Numbered from the stretch's first letter, positions 17,047 through 26,610 are shown. The stretch is DNA of 64,000 nucleotides from Hyphomicrobiales bacterium (GCA_900470195.1 UEIJ01000024.1:248001-312000); one strand, 5' to 3'. Numbers and translations are program-made. Notes: a model not told the origin generated them from the sequence alone.

Positions 17047-17934
17047 ATGACAACACAAGCTCTCTCCGCGTCCGCAACCTTGCAGGTCAATGCAAGTGCC
17101 GACGAACTTGCCCGCACTGAAGCAAAATTTCGTGCCGATATGCGCCGTCGTCGCGCGGTCGTAATCCTCGTACGCCTTGCTATTCTCGTCGCCGTGCTGG
17201 GCGGCTGGGAACTCGGCGCACGGACCGGCCTGATCGATCCTTTCTTCTTTGCAAGTCCGTCCGGCATTGCCGACCAGATATGGATATGGATCACTGAAGG
17301 CACGTCACAGGGACCGCTTTCGGAACAGATTATCGTAACGCTTGAGGAAACCGCGCTTGGCTTCCTGATCGGCGCTGTTGGCGGGGTCATTTGCGGTATC
17401 CTGCTCGGCCGCAACAAGTTTCTCGCCGATGTGTTCTCGATCTATATCAAGATTGCCAATTCCATCCCGCGCGTCGTGCTGGGGTCGATCTTCATTATCG
17501 CGCTTGGTCTCGGCATGGCTTCCAAGGTAGCGCTGGCCGTGGTCATGGTGTTCTTCGTCGTGTTCGCCAATGCGTTTCAGGGCGTGCGCGAAGCCGATCG
17601 CGCGCTCATTGCCAATGCGCAGATACTGGGTGCATCCCGGTCGCAGATCACACGCACCGTCATCGTGCCGTCAGCCATGAGCTGGATTCTGGCCAGCCTT
17701 CACGTCAGCTTCGGTTTTGCGCTCGTCGGCGCTGTCGTCGGTGAATTCCTTGGCGCCAAGAAGGGCGTCGGCCTGATGATTTCAACAGCACAGGGCACAT
17801 TCAATGCCAACGGCGTCTTTGCTGCGATGGTCATTCTGGCGGTGCTGGCACTCGTCGTGGAATATATCATCACATTGGTTGAAAACCATCTGGTGAAATG
17901 GCGTCCACAGGCACTTTCCGAACAGGGAAGCTGA
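17047..17934 (+). CDS. ABC transporter permease, SsuC type
   Basis: An inner-membrane permease of 295 residues with six hydrophobic segments, beginning VVILVRLAILVAVLGGWELG. The ATPase-contact loop is NAQILGASRSQITRTVIVP. The ATG at 17047 follows CCGGAGAAATGAT. The N-terminal 40 residues are polar and unlike the core. It completes a binding protein-ATPase-permease set of the sulfonate/nitrate type. The gene is convergent with the sensor kinase gene, 21 bases away. Confidence 0.9.
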   Translation: MTTQALSASATLQVNASADELARTEAKFRADMRRRRAVVILVRLAILVAVLGGWELGARTGLIDPFFFASPSGIADQIWIWITEGTSQGPLSEQIIVTLEETALGFLIGAVGGVICGILLGRNKFLADVFSIYIKIANSIPRVVLGSIFIIALGLGMASKVALAVVMVFFVVFANAFQGVREADRALIANAQILGASRSQITRTVIVPSAMSWILASLHVSFGFALVGAVVGEFLGAKKGVGLMISTAQGTFNANGVFAAMVILAVLALVVEYIITLVENHLVKWRPQALSEQGS

Positions 17935-17955
17935 TAGCCAGATAAATGCTATGTG

Positions 17956-19344
17956 TCAGGCGGCGGGCAAGGTGACAGTCACCGTAAGCCCGCCGCCTTT
18001 CGTTTGGGAAAGATTCACATCGCCGCCCGCTGCGTCGGCAACTTCACGTACAATGGCAAGACCGAGCCCGCTTCCCTCCGCAACTGTGCCCGGAACGCGG
18101 TAGAAACGTTCAAAAACATGTTCGTATTCGCCAGCCGGGATGCCGGGTCCATTGTCCTCGACCCGTATGTGGATTTTGGTCCCGTCTTGCTCGACCATGA
18201 GCGTTACCCTCCCGCCTTCCGGCGTGTAGGTGAGAGCGTTGTCCACCAGATTGACGATCATTTCCCGCAGCATGGTGCCATCGCCGGAAATGATCGGCTC
18301 GGTCGCATTAAGCTCGAAGCCGAGATCGATCTTGCGGTTGAAGGCTTTGCCAGCAAGGCTTTCCAGAATTTGTTGGCCCGCTTCCGCCAGATCAACCCGG
18401 TCGGCACGGGGACGCCTGCTGCCCGGTTCGGCGCGAGAAAGCGTCAGCAATTGTCCGGCCAGCCGGGACAGCTGCATGGCAGTGTTCTTGATGCCTGCCA
18501 GAACATCCTTGCGGTCATCTTCACCGGTTGCCCGTTCTGCGAAACTGGCCTGCGTCGTAAGTGTTGCAAGCGGTGTACGCAACTGATGTGCCGCATTCTG
18601 GATGAAACGGTGCTGCGCCGACATCTGCTTGCGCACGCGCTCCATATATTGGTTGAGCGCTGTGACGAGAGGTCGGAGTTCGGTCTGGACGGTCTGCGGA
18701 TCGAATGGTTCCAGTTCCGATGTGCGATTGCGGACTTCATTGCGAAGCCGGATCAGTGGGCGCAACACAAAGCGCAAGCCCAATAGCGAAAGGGCTCCGG
18801 CAACAATGATAAGCAGGGATTGCTCCAGCACGGAGTTCAACCATAGTTCCCGCTGCATGGCCGTGTATCCCGAAAGGGTGACGCCGACGACCACGTCAAC
18901 CGCCTGAGGCAGGTTGGAAGGCCCAGCAACAGGATGGCGCAGGACGACGAGGCGCAAGGGATGGTCACGATAGTTGCCCTCATAATGAAACGGGTCGTAA
19001 TTGGCAATTTCAGCCGGTTTGGGTAAATCGGGAAAACCTGCCAGCAAACGCCCATCCGACGTCTCGACCCGGTAATAGACCCGGTCCCCATATCCTGTTG
19101 AAAACATTTCGAGCGCGACCGGCGGGATGACGGCATCGATGGCATTGTGCGATGCGGCAGTCGCTTCGCCGATAGCGCGCGCAGACGCCGTCAGCATTCT
19201 GTCTGACACGATCCCGGCCATATTTTCCGACGCGCGCCATGCGGTCCAAAGATTGATCCCGGCCACCACAATCAGCGGGATCACGATCCACGAAACGAGT
19301 TGAGCGCGCAGGCTTTGGGAGAGGCGGATGAACAGGCGTTCCAT
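17956..19344 (-). CDS. Sensor histidine kinase, TctE/QseC-like
   Basis: A membrane sensor kinase of 462 residues. Two membrane segments, about 18-35 and 173-195, flank a periplasmic domain of roughly 140 residues of the 2CSK_N type. A HAMP-like linker follows. The phosphoacceptor is H253 in AAHQLRTPLATL. The ATPase domain shows MIVNLVDNALTYTPEGG, VEDNGPGIP and GSGLGLAIV. Its start lies one base beyond the stop of the response-regulator gene, so they are translated together. TctE-type sensors usually respond to carboxylates. No tricarboxylate transporter gene is nearby, so the signal is open. Whether it controls the convergent ABC transporter is a guess. Confidence 0.9.
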   Translation of the reverse strand: MERLFIRLSQSLRAQLVSWIVIPLIVVAGINLWTAWRASENMAGIVSDRMLTASARAIGEATAASHNAIDAVIPPVALEMFSTGYGDRVYYRVETSDGRLLAGFPDLPKPAEIANYDPFHYEGNYRDHPLRLVVLRHPVAGPSNLPQAVDVVVGVTLSGYTAMQRELWLNSVLEQSLLIIVAGALSLLGLRFVLRPLIRLRNEVRNRTSELEPFDPQTVQTELRPLVTALNQYMERVRKQMSAQHRFIQNAAHQLRTPLATLTTQASFAERATGEDDRKDVLAGIKNTAMQLSRLAGQLLTLSRAEPGSRRPRADRVDLAEAGQQILESLAGKAFNRKIDLGFELNATEPIISGDGTMLREMIVNLVDNALTYTPEGGRVTLMVEQDGTKIHIRVEDNGPGIPAGEYEHVFERFYRVPGTVAEGSGLGLAIVREVADAAGGDVNLSQTKGGGLTVTVTLPAA

Positions 19345-19345
19345 A

Positions 19346-20014
19346 TCAATTCGCTTCGCGCAAAAGGTAGCCGAGGCCGCGTAAAGTTACGATCTCGACC
19401 TTGCTGCCCTCCAGCTTCTTGCGCAGGCGATGAATGTAAATCTCGATGGCGTTTTCGTCAGTTTCACTGTCGAAATTGTAAATGCCTTGAACAAGCGTTG
19501 TCTTGCTGACAGTGGTTCCAATGCGCCGGAGGAGTTGTTCCAGAACTGCATGTTCTTTCGGCGCAAGTGATAGCGGCTCATCTCCAAGCGAAAACAGCCG
19601 GGTGTTGGTGTCGAAACGCAGAAGACCGCAGGTTACGACAGGTGCTGTGCGCTGGCTGGACCGGCGAAGATGGGCACGGATGCGCGCTTCGAGCTCGCTG
19701 AGTTCAAAAGGCTTTGCCAGATAATCGTCAGCACCGGTATCCAATCCCCGGATACGTCCATCAAGGCTTGCGTTGGCCGTCAATATGATGACAGGCACTT
19801 CATTGCCTCTGCTGCGGACATGTTTCAGCACGTCGAGCCCGGTTTTGTCCGGCAGGCCGAGATCCAGAACCACCAGATCGTATTCCGTGAAAGCGAGCGC
19901 CTGTTCCGCATCGGTCCCGTCGTGCACCGTATCGACGCTATAGTTCGACTGCTGCAGGCTTTTTGCCAGCCAGTTTGCAAGGGTCAGATTGTCTTCTACG
20001 AGCAGAATACGCAT
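19346..20014 (-). CDS. Response regulator, OmpR/PhoB family (TctD-like)
   Basis: A 222-residue cytoplasmic transcription factor. The receiver domain has the acidic pair VEDN (E7/D8), the phosphoacceptor D51 in LVVLDLGLPD, the switch threonine in VIILTAN and the lysine in YLAKPFELSELEARI. The C-terminal winged helix (about 125-222) ends IYIHRLRKKLEG and VTLRGLGYLL. It is the first gene of a two-gene operon with the kinase. The gap to the acetyltransferase gene on the same strand is 31 bases, so transcription could start further upstream. Confidence 0.92.
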   Translation of the reverse strand: MRILLVEDNLTLANWLAKSLQQSNYSVDTVHDGTDAEQALAFTEYDLVVLDLGLPDKTGLDVLKHVRSRGNEVPVIILTANASLDGRIRGLDTGADDYLAKPFELSELEARIRAHLRRSSQRTAPVVTCGLLRFDTNTRLFSLGDEPLSLAPKEHAVLEQLLRRIGTTVSKTTLVQGIYNFDSETDENAIEIYIHRLRKKLEGSKVEIVTLRGLGYLLREAN

Positions 20015-20045
20015 GGCTGACGATGATAGCGGTTTCAGTTCCGCG

Positions 20046-20612
20046 TCAAGAAGCTTGGTCGCGGAAGCGATGGATCATGTGAATATCTTCCGGTTCGCGC
20101 ATGAAGAGCAGCTGATCGGGTGTCGTCGCGACTTTCGCTCCCTGCTTCAGATAAAAATCGATGGTCCGGCGAGTGGGCGTCGCAGAAATATAGAAACCTT
20201 TCGCTCCGGCTTCCTTCGCAATGGCCATGCTGCGCCGGTAGAGTTCGCCTGCAAGCCCCTGGCCCCGGACGGCATTGCCGACATGCATGAAGCCAAGCTG
20301 GTACAGTTCGGGGTAGGCGCGGACAGGGCGCACATCCGTCACCGCGACGGCAACCAGAGTGTCATCGAGATAGGCCCCGAGCAACACGCCTTCATGGTCG
20401 TAACAGTCGAGCAGGATAGGCGTGTAGATTTCCGCTTCGCCTTCCGGCCAGCCACGCACATCATAAAACCGTGGCTCCAGCAGAAGCTGTTCGCCTTCCA
20501 GGCGATACATTTCCTCGATGATTTCGCTGCGATCAATTTGCCAGATGTCCGTCACCTCGCTTCTTTCGAGCGGCCGGATGGTGAAATTTGTGAGCTTCTT
20601 TGTCTCTATCAT
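20046..20612 (-). CDS. GNAT-family N-acetyltransferase
   Basis: A 188-residue acetyl-CoA-dependent transferase. The conserved acetyl-CoA loop is VRGQGLAGELYRR (motif A), preceded by LGFMHVGNA and followed by GFYISATPTRRTIDFYLKQGA (motif B). The acceptor substrate is not recognisable. It sits 31 bases upstream of the two-component genes on the same strand and may be transcribed with them. The start at 20612 is not backed by a strong ribosome-binding site. Confidence 0.82.
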   Translation of the reverse strand: MIETKKLTNFTIRPLERSEVTDIWQIDRSEIIEEMYRLEGEQLLLEPRFYDVRGWPEGEAEIYTPILLDCYDHEGVLLGAYLDDTLVAVAVTDVRPVRAYPELYQLGFMHVGNAVRGQGLAGELYRRSMAIAKEAGAKGFYISATPTRRTIDFYLKQGAKVATTPDQLLFMREPEDIHMIHRFRDQAS

Positions 20613-21054
20613 AAATGTTGCCCTGGAACTTCGGTTCGCTCCACGAACTAACTTTTCATCAAGGGATACTCAAGGGAAACGGGGCAGTATCGGCTGCGTT
20701 TCGCCGTTTTGTGATGTGAAACATATCATTTTGAGAAAAATTACGAAAATATTGATCAATATCGCGGCTACTCATCGCCATTTCTCTCGGGTACTCCTCA
20801 GTACAGGTGCGAGGAATGTTGAGGCGTGTGGGAGGCCGGAAGCCAACTTCAATCGGAGAAACTGGACCGGAACGGCAAATAGAGGGCGGCAAACCGCCTG
20901 AAAATGTGCAATTTTGCTTCAACTTTCCGATCTGCCCTTGCGGGAGCGGGGCCCGAGTTCTATCAGCATCATCAAAAATTGCAGCCCAAGGAAGGATCGG
21001 CAACCTTGATGCCGAAACCTCCGGCCCGCGACCATCTGGTGCGGCGGCGGTAAA
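20613..21054. other. Intergenic region with a 14-bp palindrome
   Basis: 442 bases between divergent genes. No convincing gene is seen. It holds ATATTGATCAATAT, a perfect palindrome at 20749-20762, flanked by A/T-rich sequence that could be the promoter core for either gene. A short GGCGG/CCGCC hairpin lies near 20885-20900. The end before the amidohydrolase gene is GC-rich with a weak ribosome-binding site. Confidence 0.5.
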
Positions 21055-22494
21055 ATGAGCGATGGAGCCAAATTGAAAAACCATCACGATATATGGGATA
21101 TCGTCGACGCCAAGAGCGCCGCATATTTCGAACTGAGCGATACGGTTTGGGATAATCCTGAAACAAATTACGAAGAATACAAATCGAGCGATGCCCACGC
21201 TGCAATGCTGGAAGCCGAAGGGTTTCGCGTCGAACGCGGCATTGCAGGGTTGCCAACGGCTGTAATGGGCGAAGCTGGCGAGGATGGTCCGGTCATTGCC
21301 ATTCTTGGTGAGTTCGATGCGCTGCCGGGTTTGAGCCAGGTATCGGGGCTGGTCGAAGAGAAGCCTGTCGAAGCAAGCGGGCACGGACATGGCTGCGGTC
21401 ACAACCTTCTGGGTGCGGGTTCACTGCTCGCGGCTGCCGCCGTAAAGGATTATCTTGCTGCACAGGGCATCAAGGGCCGCGTGCGTTACTATGGTTGCCC
21501 CGCTGAAGAGGGCGGCTCGGCAAAGGGTTTCATGGTTCGCGAGGGGCTGTTCGACGATGTCGATATCGCGTTCTGCTGGCACCCAGCGCCATTCGCGGGC
21601 GTGAACGATCCGGTCTCGCTCGCTTGCAACGAGATCAATTTTCATTTCAGCGGGCGTGCCGCCCACGCTTCATCGGCGCCACATTTGGGACGCAGCGCGC
21701 TCGACGCGGTTGAACTGATGAATGTCGGCGTGAACTATATGCGAGAGCATATGCCCTCGACAGCCCGTATTCACTACGCCGTGACCGATGCGGGCGGTGT
21801 CGCTCCAAATGTCGTGCAGGCCAAGGCAACGGTGCGCTATCTGGTACGCGCCCGCAGCCTGCCGGAAATGCAGGTGCTTGTGGAGCGTGTCAAGAAGATC
21901 GCCCACGGCGCCGCCTTGATGACCGAAACGACGGTTCGCAGCGAGATTATCAGCGGCGATGCCGACCTGATCGGCAATACCCCACTTGAACAGCTGATGC
22001 AGATGCAGCTTGAGCGTCTCGGACCTCCGGACTTTGACGATCAGGACCGCGAAACCGCAAGCCATTTTCAGAAGACGCTCTCGAAGGAAGATATTTCCGA
22101 TGCCTTCCGCCGCTTCGGCGTGGAGCCAAAAGAGGGCTTATCGCTTTGCGAAGGTATCTATACGCCCTATAAGGGCGATAATACTCTCGTCGGCTCCACC
22201 GATGTGGGCAGTGTCAGTTGGGTTGTTCCCACGGTGCAGATGCGCGGTGCGACCTGCGCGATCGGTACGCCGCTTCATTCGTGGCAGATGGTAGCTCAGG
22301 GCAAGCTGCCGGCAGCGCACAAGGGTATGGCCCATGCTGCGAAGATCATGGGCAGCACGGCCATCGAGCTGCTCCGCGATCCTGCGCAGATCGAGAAAGC
22401 AAAGCAGGATCACGCAAAACGGCTCGGCGGAACCGTTTTCGTCAATCCGATTCCGGACAGCGTTCAACCCGCTCTGCCCGAAAGCGCGAAGTAA
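21055..22494 (+). CDS. M20 amidohydrolase, AbgB-like
   Basis: A zinc or manganese amidohydrolase of 479 residues in the p-aminobenzoyl-glutamate hydrolase/aminoacylase group. Metal-ligand motifs are GEFDALPG, GHGHGCGHNLLGAG, PAEEGGSAK and the FHFSGRAAHASSAPHLG dimerisation/substrate region. The family removes an acyl or aryl group from an amino acid or dipeptide. It leads an operon with a polar amino acid importer, so it probably hydrolyses the imported compound, which remains unknown. The start ATG is weakly supported by GGCGGCGGT; no better in-frame start is visible nearby. Confidence 0.87.
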   Translation: MSDGAKLKNHHDIWDIVDAKSAAYFELSDTVWDNPETNYEEYKSSDAHAAMLEAEGFRVERGIAGLPTAVMGEAGEDGPVIAILGEFDALPGLSQVSGLVEEKPVEASGHGHGCGHNLLGAGSLLAAAAVKDYLAAQGIKGRVRYYGCPAEEGGSAKGFMVREGLFDDVDIAFCWHPAPFAGVNDPVSLACNEINFHFSGRAAHASSAPHLGRSALDAVELMNVGVNYMREHMPSTARIHYAVTDAGGVAPNVVQAKATVRYLVRARSLPEMQVLVERVKKIAHGAALMTETTVRSEIISGDADLIGNTPLEQLMQMQLERLGPPDFDDQDRETASHFQKTLSKEDISDAFRRFGVEPKEGLSLCEGIYTPYKGDNTLVGSTDVGSVSWVVPTVQMRGATCAIGTPLHSWQMVAQGKLPAAHKGMAHAAKIMGSTAIELLRDPAQIEKAKQDHAKRLGGTVFVNPIPDSVQPALPESAK

Positions 22495-22567
22495 TGCAGA
22501 CAGGCAGACAGTTTTTGACAATCGAAATGACATTCAACCCCTCTATTCTCACAAGGCCTGGCGCATC

Positions 22568-23290
22568 ATGAAGCAGATGGGCTTTCTCGATATTCTGAGT
22601 TTCGGTCCGGACGGCTGGGGCTATGTGCTGATGATGGGCGCGCTTGTGAGCGTGGCCCTTGCTGTTCTGGGCTTCCTGCTTGGCGCCACCATCGGCGTGT
22701 TTGCCGCCTGGGCGAAGATTTCCGGCAGGCGCACGCTGCGCACCGTCGCCGACGGCTACACCACGATCATTCGAGGCATACCGGACCTTCTCGTCATTTA
22801 TCTGTTCTATTTCGGCGGGAGCGCTGCCGTTACCGCTCTCGGCAAATATTTCGGTGCGGAAGGCTTCATTGGCTTTCCGGGCTTTCTGGCAGGCGTGCTG
22901 GCAATCGGCATTTCCTGCGGTGCGCATCATACCGAAGTGTTCCGCGGCGCATTCCGGGCTGTCTTCAAGGGCGAGATCGAAGCGGCAACCGCCTGCGGCA
23001 TGGGCCGGATGCTGAAATTCCGCCGTATCATCGCGCCGCTCGCGCTGCGGCATGCATTGCCGGGCCTTGGCAATGTCTGGCAGGTTTCGTTGAAAGAATC
23101 CGCGCTGGTGTCCGTTGCCGGCGTGGTCGAGCTTCTGCGTCAGGCCCAGATCGGCGCTGGCTCGACAGGTCTGCCCTTCAACTTCTTCCTCATTGCCGGT
23201 GCGCTCTACCTGCTGATTTCGTCGGTTTCCGGCGGGCTTCTGCAGTTGGCCGAGCGCCACTTCTCGCGCGGCGTCCGGAGGGCAAAATGA
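22568..23290 (+). CDS. Polar amino acid ABC transporter permease (HisQ type)
   Basis: An inner-membrane permease of 240 residues with about five hydrophobic segments. It has the family's IIRGIPDLLVIYLFYF segment and the ATPase-contact loop EAATACGMGRMLKFRRIIAPLA. It overlaps the second permease gene by four bases (ATGA), so the two are co-translated and probably form a heterodimer. The ATG at 22568 comes 73 bases after the amidohydrolase stop. Confidence 0.92.
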   Translation: MKQMGFLDILSFGPDGWGYVLMMGALVSVALAVLGFLLGATIGVFAAWAKISGRRTLRTVADGYTTIIRGIPDLLVIYLFYFGGSAAVTALGKYFGAEGFIGFPGFLAGVLAIGISCGAHHTEVFRGAFRAVFKGEIEAATACGMGRMLKFRRIIAPLALRHALPGLGNVWQVSLKESALVSVAGVVELLRQAQIGAGSTGLPFNFFLIAGALYLLISSVSGGLLQLAERHFSRGVRRAK

Positions 23291-24006
23291 ACCTCGAATT
23301 CTATTCCGATGCATTCTTCCAGATGCTGGGCGGTGTGCCGCTGACGTTGAAGCTTGCGGCAACTTCCATCGTCTTCGGCGCCATTCTGGCGCTGCTTTTT
23401 GCCATGATGCGCCTGTCGGGCGTCAAGGTGCTGGACTGGATTGCCCGCCTTTACGTCTTCGTGTTCCGTGGAACGCCGCTTCTGGTGCAGATATTCATCA
23501 TCTATTACGGTCTCAGCCAGTTTCCGGTCATTCGCTATTCGTTTGTATGGCCCATCCTGCGCGAACCTTATTGGTGTGCGATCATTGCGTTGACATTGAA
23601 CAATGCGGCTTATGCGAGCGAAATCATCCGCGGCGGCCTGCTGTCGGTGCCGCATGGGCAGATCGAAGCCGCGAAAGCCTGTGGCATGTCATCCTTCACC
23701 TGCTTCCGCCGCATCGTCATGCCGCTTGCCATCCGCCAGGCGCTGCCCGGATACGGCAATGAGATGATCTCGATGATCAAGGCAACTTCGCTTGCATCGA
23801 TCATCACGCTCATGGAAGTGACCGGCATCGCGGCAAAGCTGATCGCCGAGAGCTATCGGGCCATAGAAATCTTCGTGATCGCCGGTGCGATCTACCTTGC
23901 CATCAACTTCGTCCTGACACGTGTGCTGATGTTCGCAGAATACAGGCTCACCCCTTATCTGCGCCAGCCGGTCGTCAAGCTTTCCTCCGAGGGACAAACA
24001 TCGTGA
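23287..24006 (+). CDS. Polar amino acid ABC transporter permease (HisM type)
   Basis: The second membrane subunit, 239 residues. It has the motif [16 protein letters not shown] and a contact loop [22 protein letters not shown]. It starts inside the stop of the first permease gene and ends overlapping the GTG start of the ATPase gene, so the three form a tightly coupled block. The family transports histidine, octopine, glutamine or related compounds. Confidence 0.93.
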   Translation: MNLEFYSDAFFQMLGGVPLTLKLAATSIVFGAILALLFAMMRLSGVKVLDWIARLYVFVFRGTPLLVQIFIIYYGLSQFPVIRYSFVWPILREPYWCAIIALTLNNAAYASEIIRGGLLSVPHGQIEAAKACGMSSFTCFRRIVMPLAIRQALPGYGNEMISMIKATSLASIITLMEVTGIAAKLIAESYRAIEIFVIAGAIYLAINFVLTRVLMFAEYRLTPYLRQPVVKLSSEGQTS

Positions 24007-24797
24007 GCAAAATCGTTTCCCCCAATGCACCGGTGGCGCTGAAAGTCGAAAACCTGCGCAAGAGCTTTGGCGCCAACGAAGTGCTGAAGGGCATCTCGCT
24101 CGAAGCGCGCGAGGGCGAGGTCATTTCGATCCTTGGTTCTTCCGGTTCCGGCAAGTCGACCTTCCTGCGCTGCATCAATCTTCTCGAAATTCCAACGTCG
24201 GGCACGGTTACGGTTTCGGGCGAAACCATCCGCATGGCGAAGAATGCGAAGGGTGAAGCCTACCCGACGGACAAGAAGCAGGTTTCGCGCATTCGTTCGG
24301 AACTGGGCATGGTGTTCCAGAGCTTCAATCTGTGGTCCCACAAGACCATTCTGGAAAACATCATCGAGGCGCCGATCTATGTGCAGGGGCGTCCGCGTGC
24401 AGAATGCGTGGCGGAAGCAGAAGCCCTGCTGGCGAAGGTCGGCATTGCCGACAAGCGGGATTTCTATCCGGCCCACCTTTCGGGCGGCCAGCAGCAGCGC
24501 GCCGCGATTGCCCGCGCGCTGGCGATGAAGCCGAAGGTCATGCTGTTCGATGAACCGACCTCGGCACTCGATCCGGAACTGGTCGGTGAAGTGCTGCGCG
24601 TCATGCGCGGACTTGCCGAAGAAGGCCGCACCATGCTGGTGGTGACGCACGAAATGGGTTTCGCGCGCGACGTGTCCAACCGCGTGGTATTTTTCCACCA
24701 GGGACTGGTGGAGGAAGACGGCGCGCCCGAAGACGTGTTCGGCAATTCGAAGTCGGAACGTTTCCGCAAGTTCATCAGCCATGAGAACGCTGCCTAG
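24003..24797 (+). CDS. Polar amino acid ABC transporter ATP-binding protein (HisP/OccP type)
   Basis: A 264-residue ATPase. Motifs are Walker [10 protein letters not shown], a Q-loop [13 protein letters not shown], the signature [15 protein letters not shown], Walker [16 protein letters not shown] and the H-loop VVTHEMGFA. It begins with GTG at 24003, overlapping the permease stop by four bases. The insertion with [17 protein letters not shown] before the Q-loop is characteristic of HisP/OccP proteins that take basic amino acids or opines. Confidence 0.93.
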   Translation: MSKIVSPNAPVALKVENLRKSFGANEVLKGISLEAREGEVISILGSSGSGKSTFLRCINLLEIPTSGTVTVSGETIRMAKNAKGEAYPTDKKQVSRIRSELGMVFQSFNLWSHKTILENIIEAPIYVQGRPRAECVAEAEALLAKVGIADKRDFYPAHLSGGQQQRAAIARALAMKPKVMLFDEPTSALDPELVGEVLRVMRGLAEEGRTMLVVTHEMGFARDVSNRVVFFHQGLVEEDGAPEDVFGNSKSERFRKFISHENAA

Positions 24798-24960
24798 AAC
24801 ATTCCCGGCAAGGCCCGAAAACGGCTTTGCGAAGGGCTGGGCGATAAAATCAGATAGTCAGAGCGGTTCTGATGACCTTCCCTTAGCGGAGCCGCTCCGA
24901 TTTCCAAATTCTGTGTTCCGGCGCCAGCCGGACAGAAACACCCGCAACAGGATAACTGCA
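24798..24960. other. Intercistronic gap with a GAGCGG/CCGCTC inverted repeat
   Basis: 163 bases between the ATPase and binding-protein genes. GAGCGG (24861-24866) and CCGCTC (24892-24897) can pair. The right arm also sits inside a local CGGAG/CTCCG hairpin. Wording such as AGAGCGGTTC resembles the end of the interspersed repeat at 30610-30712. It may be a degraded copy or a transcript-processing site. Confidence 0.4.
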
Positions 24961-25812
24961 ATGAAGACCATCGGACTGTTCAAAGCCGTGTTCATTTCCG
25001 CTCTTGCTCTGACGAGCATTTCGGCTCATGCCGAGGAAAAGAAATGGACAAAGATCACCATCGCCACGGAAGGCGCTTTCCGCCCGTACAACTTCACCAA
25101 GCCCGATGGCTCGCTGGATGGCTATGAAGTCGAACTCTATAAGGACCTCTGCGCCCGCATGAAGGTCGAGTGCACGATGGTTGCGCAGCCTTTCGACAGC
25201 ATCATTCCCGCGCTCAATGCCGGCAAGTTCGATGCGATCATGGCTGGCCTGACGGCAACGCCAAAGCGCGAAGAAACCATCAGCTTCTCGATTTCCTACG
25301 GCCTGACGCCGCAGACCTTCGCAACGCTGAAGGACAGCCCTTACGCAAAGCTGCCCCATACCGGCGAAACCCTTTATCTCGCCAAGGATGAAGCTGCTGC
25401 GCAAAAGGCAATCGATGAAGTATCGGCTGAAATCAAGGGTCGCACCGTCGGCGTTCAGACCGCTTCGCTCGGCCTGACGCTGCTCGACAAATACTTCAAG
25501 GACAATATCGACATCCGCGAATACAAGACCACGGAACAGCATGACCTCGACCTGAAGTCCGGACGTGTTGACCTGATTGTGGCTTCGCTCGCTTACCTCA
25601 CCGACGCTGCCAAGAAGCCGGGCAATGAAGACATTGTCATGACTGGTCCTTTCTTCAAGGGCGGCATTCTGGGCCGTGGCGTTGCCGTCGGCCTGCGCAA
25701 GGACGATACCGAGCTGAAGAAGATGTTCGATGAAGCCATCGAAGCAGCAAAAGCGGACGGCACGATCAAGCGCCTGTCGGAAAAGTGGTTCGGCTTCGAC
25801 GTTACGCCGTAA
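24961..25812 (+). CDS. Polar amino acid ABC transporter substrate-binding protein
   Basis: A periplasmic binding protein of 283 residues in the HisJ/ArgT/OccT family. The signal peptide is MKTIGLFKAVFISALALTSI with a likely cut after SAHA. The mature part has ITIATEGAFRPYNF, DGSLDGYEVELYKDL and PFDSIIPALNAGKFDAIMAG, the classical ligand-binding blocks. An insertion around LYLAKDEAAAQKAID resembles opine/lysine-arginine-ornithine types. It is the last gene of the amidohydrolase operon, separated by 163 bases and followed by a terminator. Confidence 0.92.
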   Translation: MKTIGLFKAVFISALALTSISAHAEEKKWTKITIATEGAFRPYNFTKPDGSLDGYEVELYKDLCARMKVECTMVAQPFDSIIPALNAGKFDAIMAGLTATPKREETISFSISYGLTPQTFATLKDSPYAKLPHTGETLYLAKDEAAAQKAIDEVSAEIKGRTVGVQTASLGLTLLDKYFKDNIDIREYKTTEQHDLDLKSGRVDLIVASLAYLTDAAKKPGNEDIVMTGPFFKGGILGRGVAVGLRKDDTELKKMFDEAIEAAKADGTIKRLSEKWFGFDVTP

Positions 25813-25837
25813 TTTCTGACCTGCATCATATGCAAAG

Positions 25838-25859
25838 CGCCGCCTTCAGGCGGCGTTTT
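25838..25859 (+). terminator. Rho-independent terminator after the amino acid ABC operon
   Basis: CGCCGCC (25838-25844), loop TTCA, GGCGGCG (25849-25855), then TTTTC. It is 25 bases after the binding-protein stop. Confidence 0.9.
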
Positions 25860-25932
25860 CATTTGCGGTTACAAACCTTCACATCAAACCGGTGAACGCT
25901 TATAAGACGCCTGACGTTTGAGTGAGGATGTG

Positions 25933-26454
25933 ATGGTAAAGATCGGTTTCGTGACTGTTTCCGACCGCGCAAGTCGCGGTGAATACGAAGATCTGAGCGG
26001 CCCGGCCATGGAAGCATGGATAAGGAGCGCTGTCGTCACGCCTTATGAAACGATCCGCCGTGTCATTCCCGATGGTATGGAATCTGTACGCGATACGCTT
26101 ATCGATCTTTGCGACAACGAGGCCTGTGATCTCATCCTGACGACGGGCGGCACGGGACCGAGCCAACGTGATGAAACACCGGAAGCCATGCAGGCCGTCC
26201 TGCACAAGGAACTGCCCGGTTTTGGTGAATTGATGCGCCGCGTCAGCCTTGAGCAGACCCCGACCGCCATTCTGTCCCGCCAGACGGCAGGCAGCCGCGG
26301 AAAAAGCTTCATCCTCAATCTTCCCGGCAAGCCCGCTTCGATTGCGATGATCTTGCAGGCGATTTTTCCAGCGGTGCCTTATTGTCTCGATCTCATCGGA
26401 GCAGGGCGTATCGACACCGATCCGGCAGTCGTAAAGGCCCATCGACCGGGCTGA
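25933..26454 (+). CDS. mogA: Molybdopterin adenylyltransferase
   Basis: A 173-residue MoCF_biosynth-domain protein that adenylates molybdopterin before molybdate insertion. It opens VKIGFVTVSDRASRGEYEDLSGP and carries TTGGTGPSQRDETPEAM, the MogA signature, and ILNLPGKPASIAM near the C-terminus. I chose the ATG at 25933 with GTGAGGATGTG upstream; a TTG 15 bases earlier is possible. It is a monocistronic gene unrelated to its neighbours. Confidence 0.93.
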   Translation: MVKIGFVTVSDRASRGEYEDLSGPAMEAWIRSAVVTPYETIRRVIPDGMESVRDTLIDLCDNEACDLILTTGGTGPSQRDETPEAMQAVLHKELPGFGELMRRVSLEQTPTAILSRQTAGSRGKSFILNLPGKPASIAMILQAIFPAVPYCLDLIGAGRIDTDPAVVKAHRPG

Positions 26455-26610
26455 TCTATCGCTGATATTGCATTCGCGTGCGTATTAGATCGCGTTGCGG
26501 AACATTTGTCGCCATGAAGTTACGCAACCCAGCTTTGCGCTTTTGCATGATTTCCATGCTTGCTTTTCCCTGAGTCCGGACTGAATAATAGGGAAAAGAA
26601 GGGGAATTAA

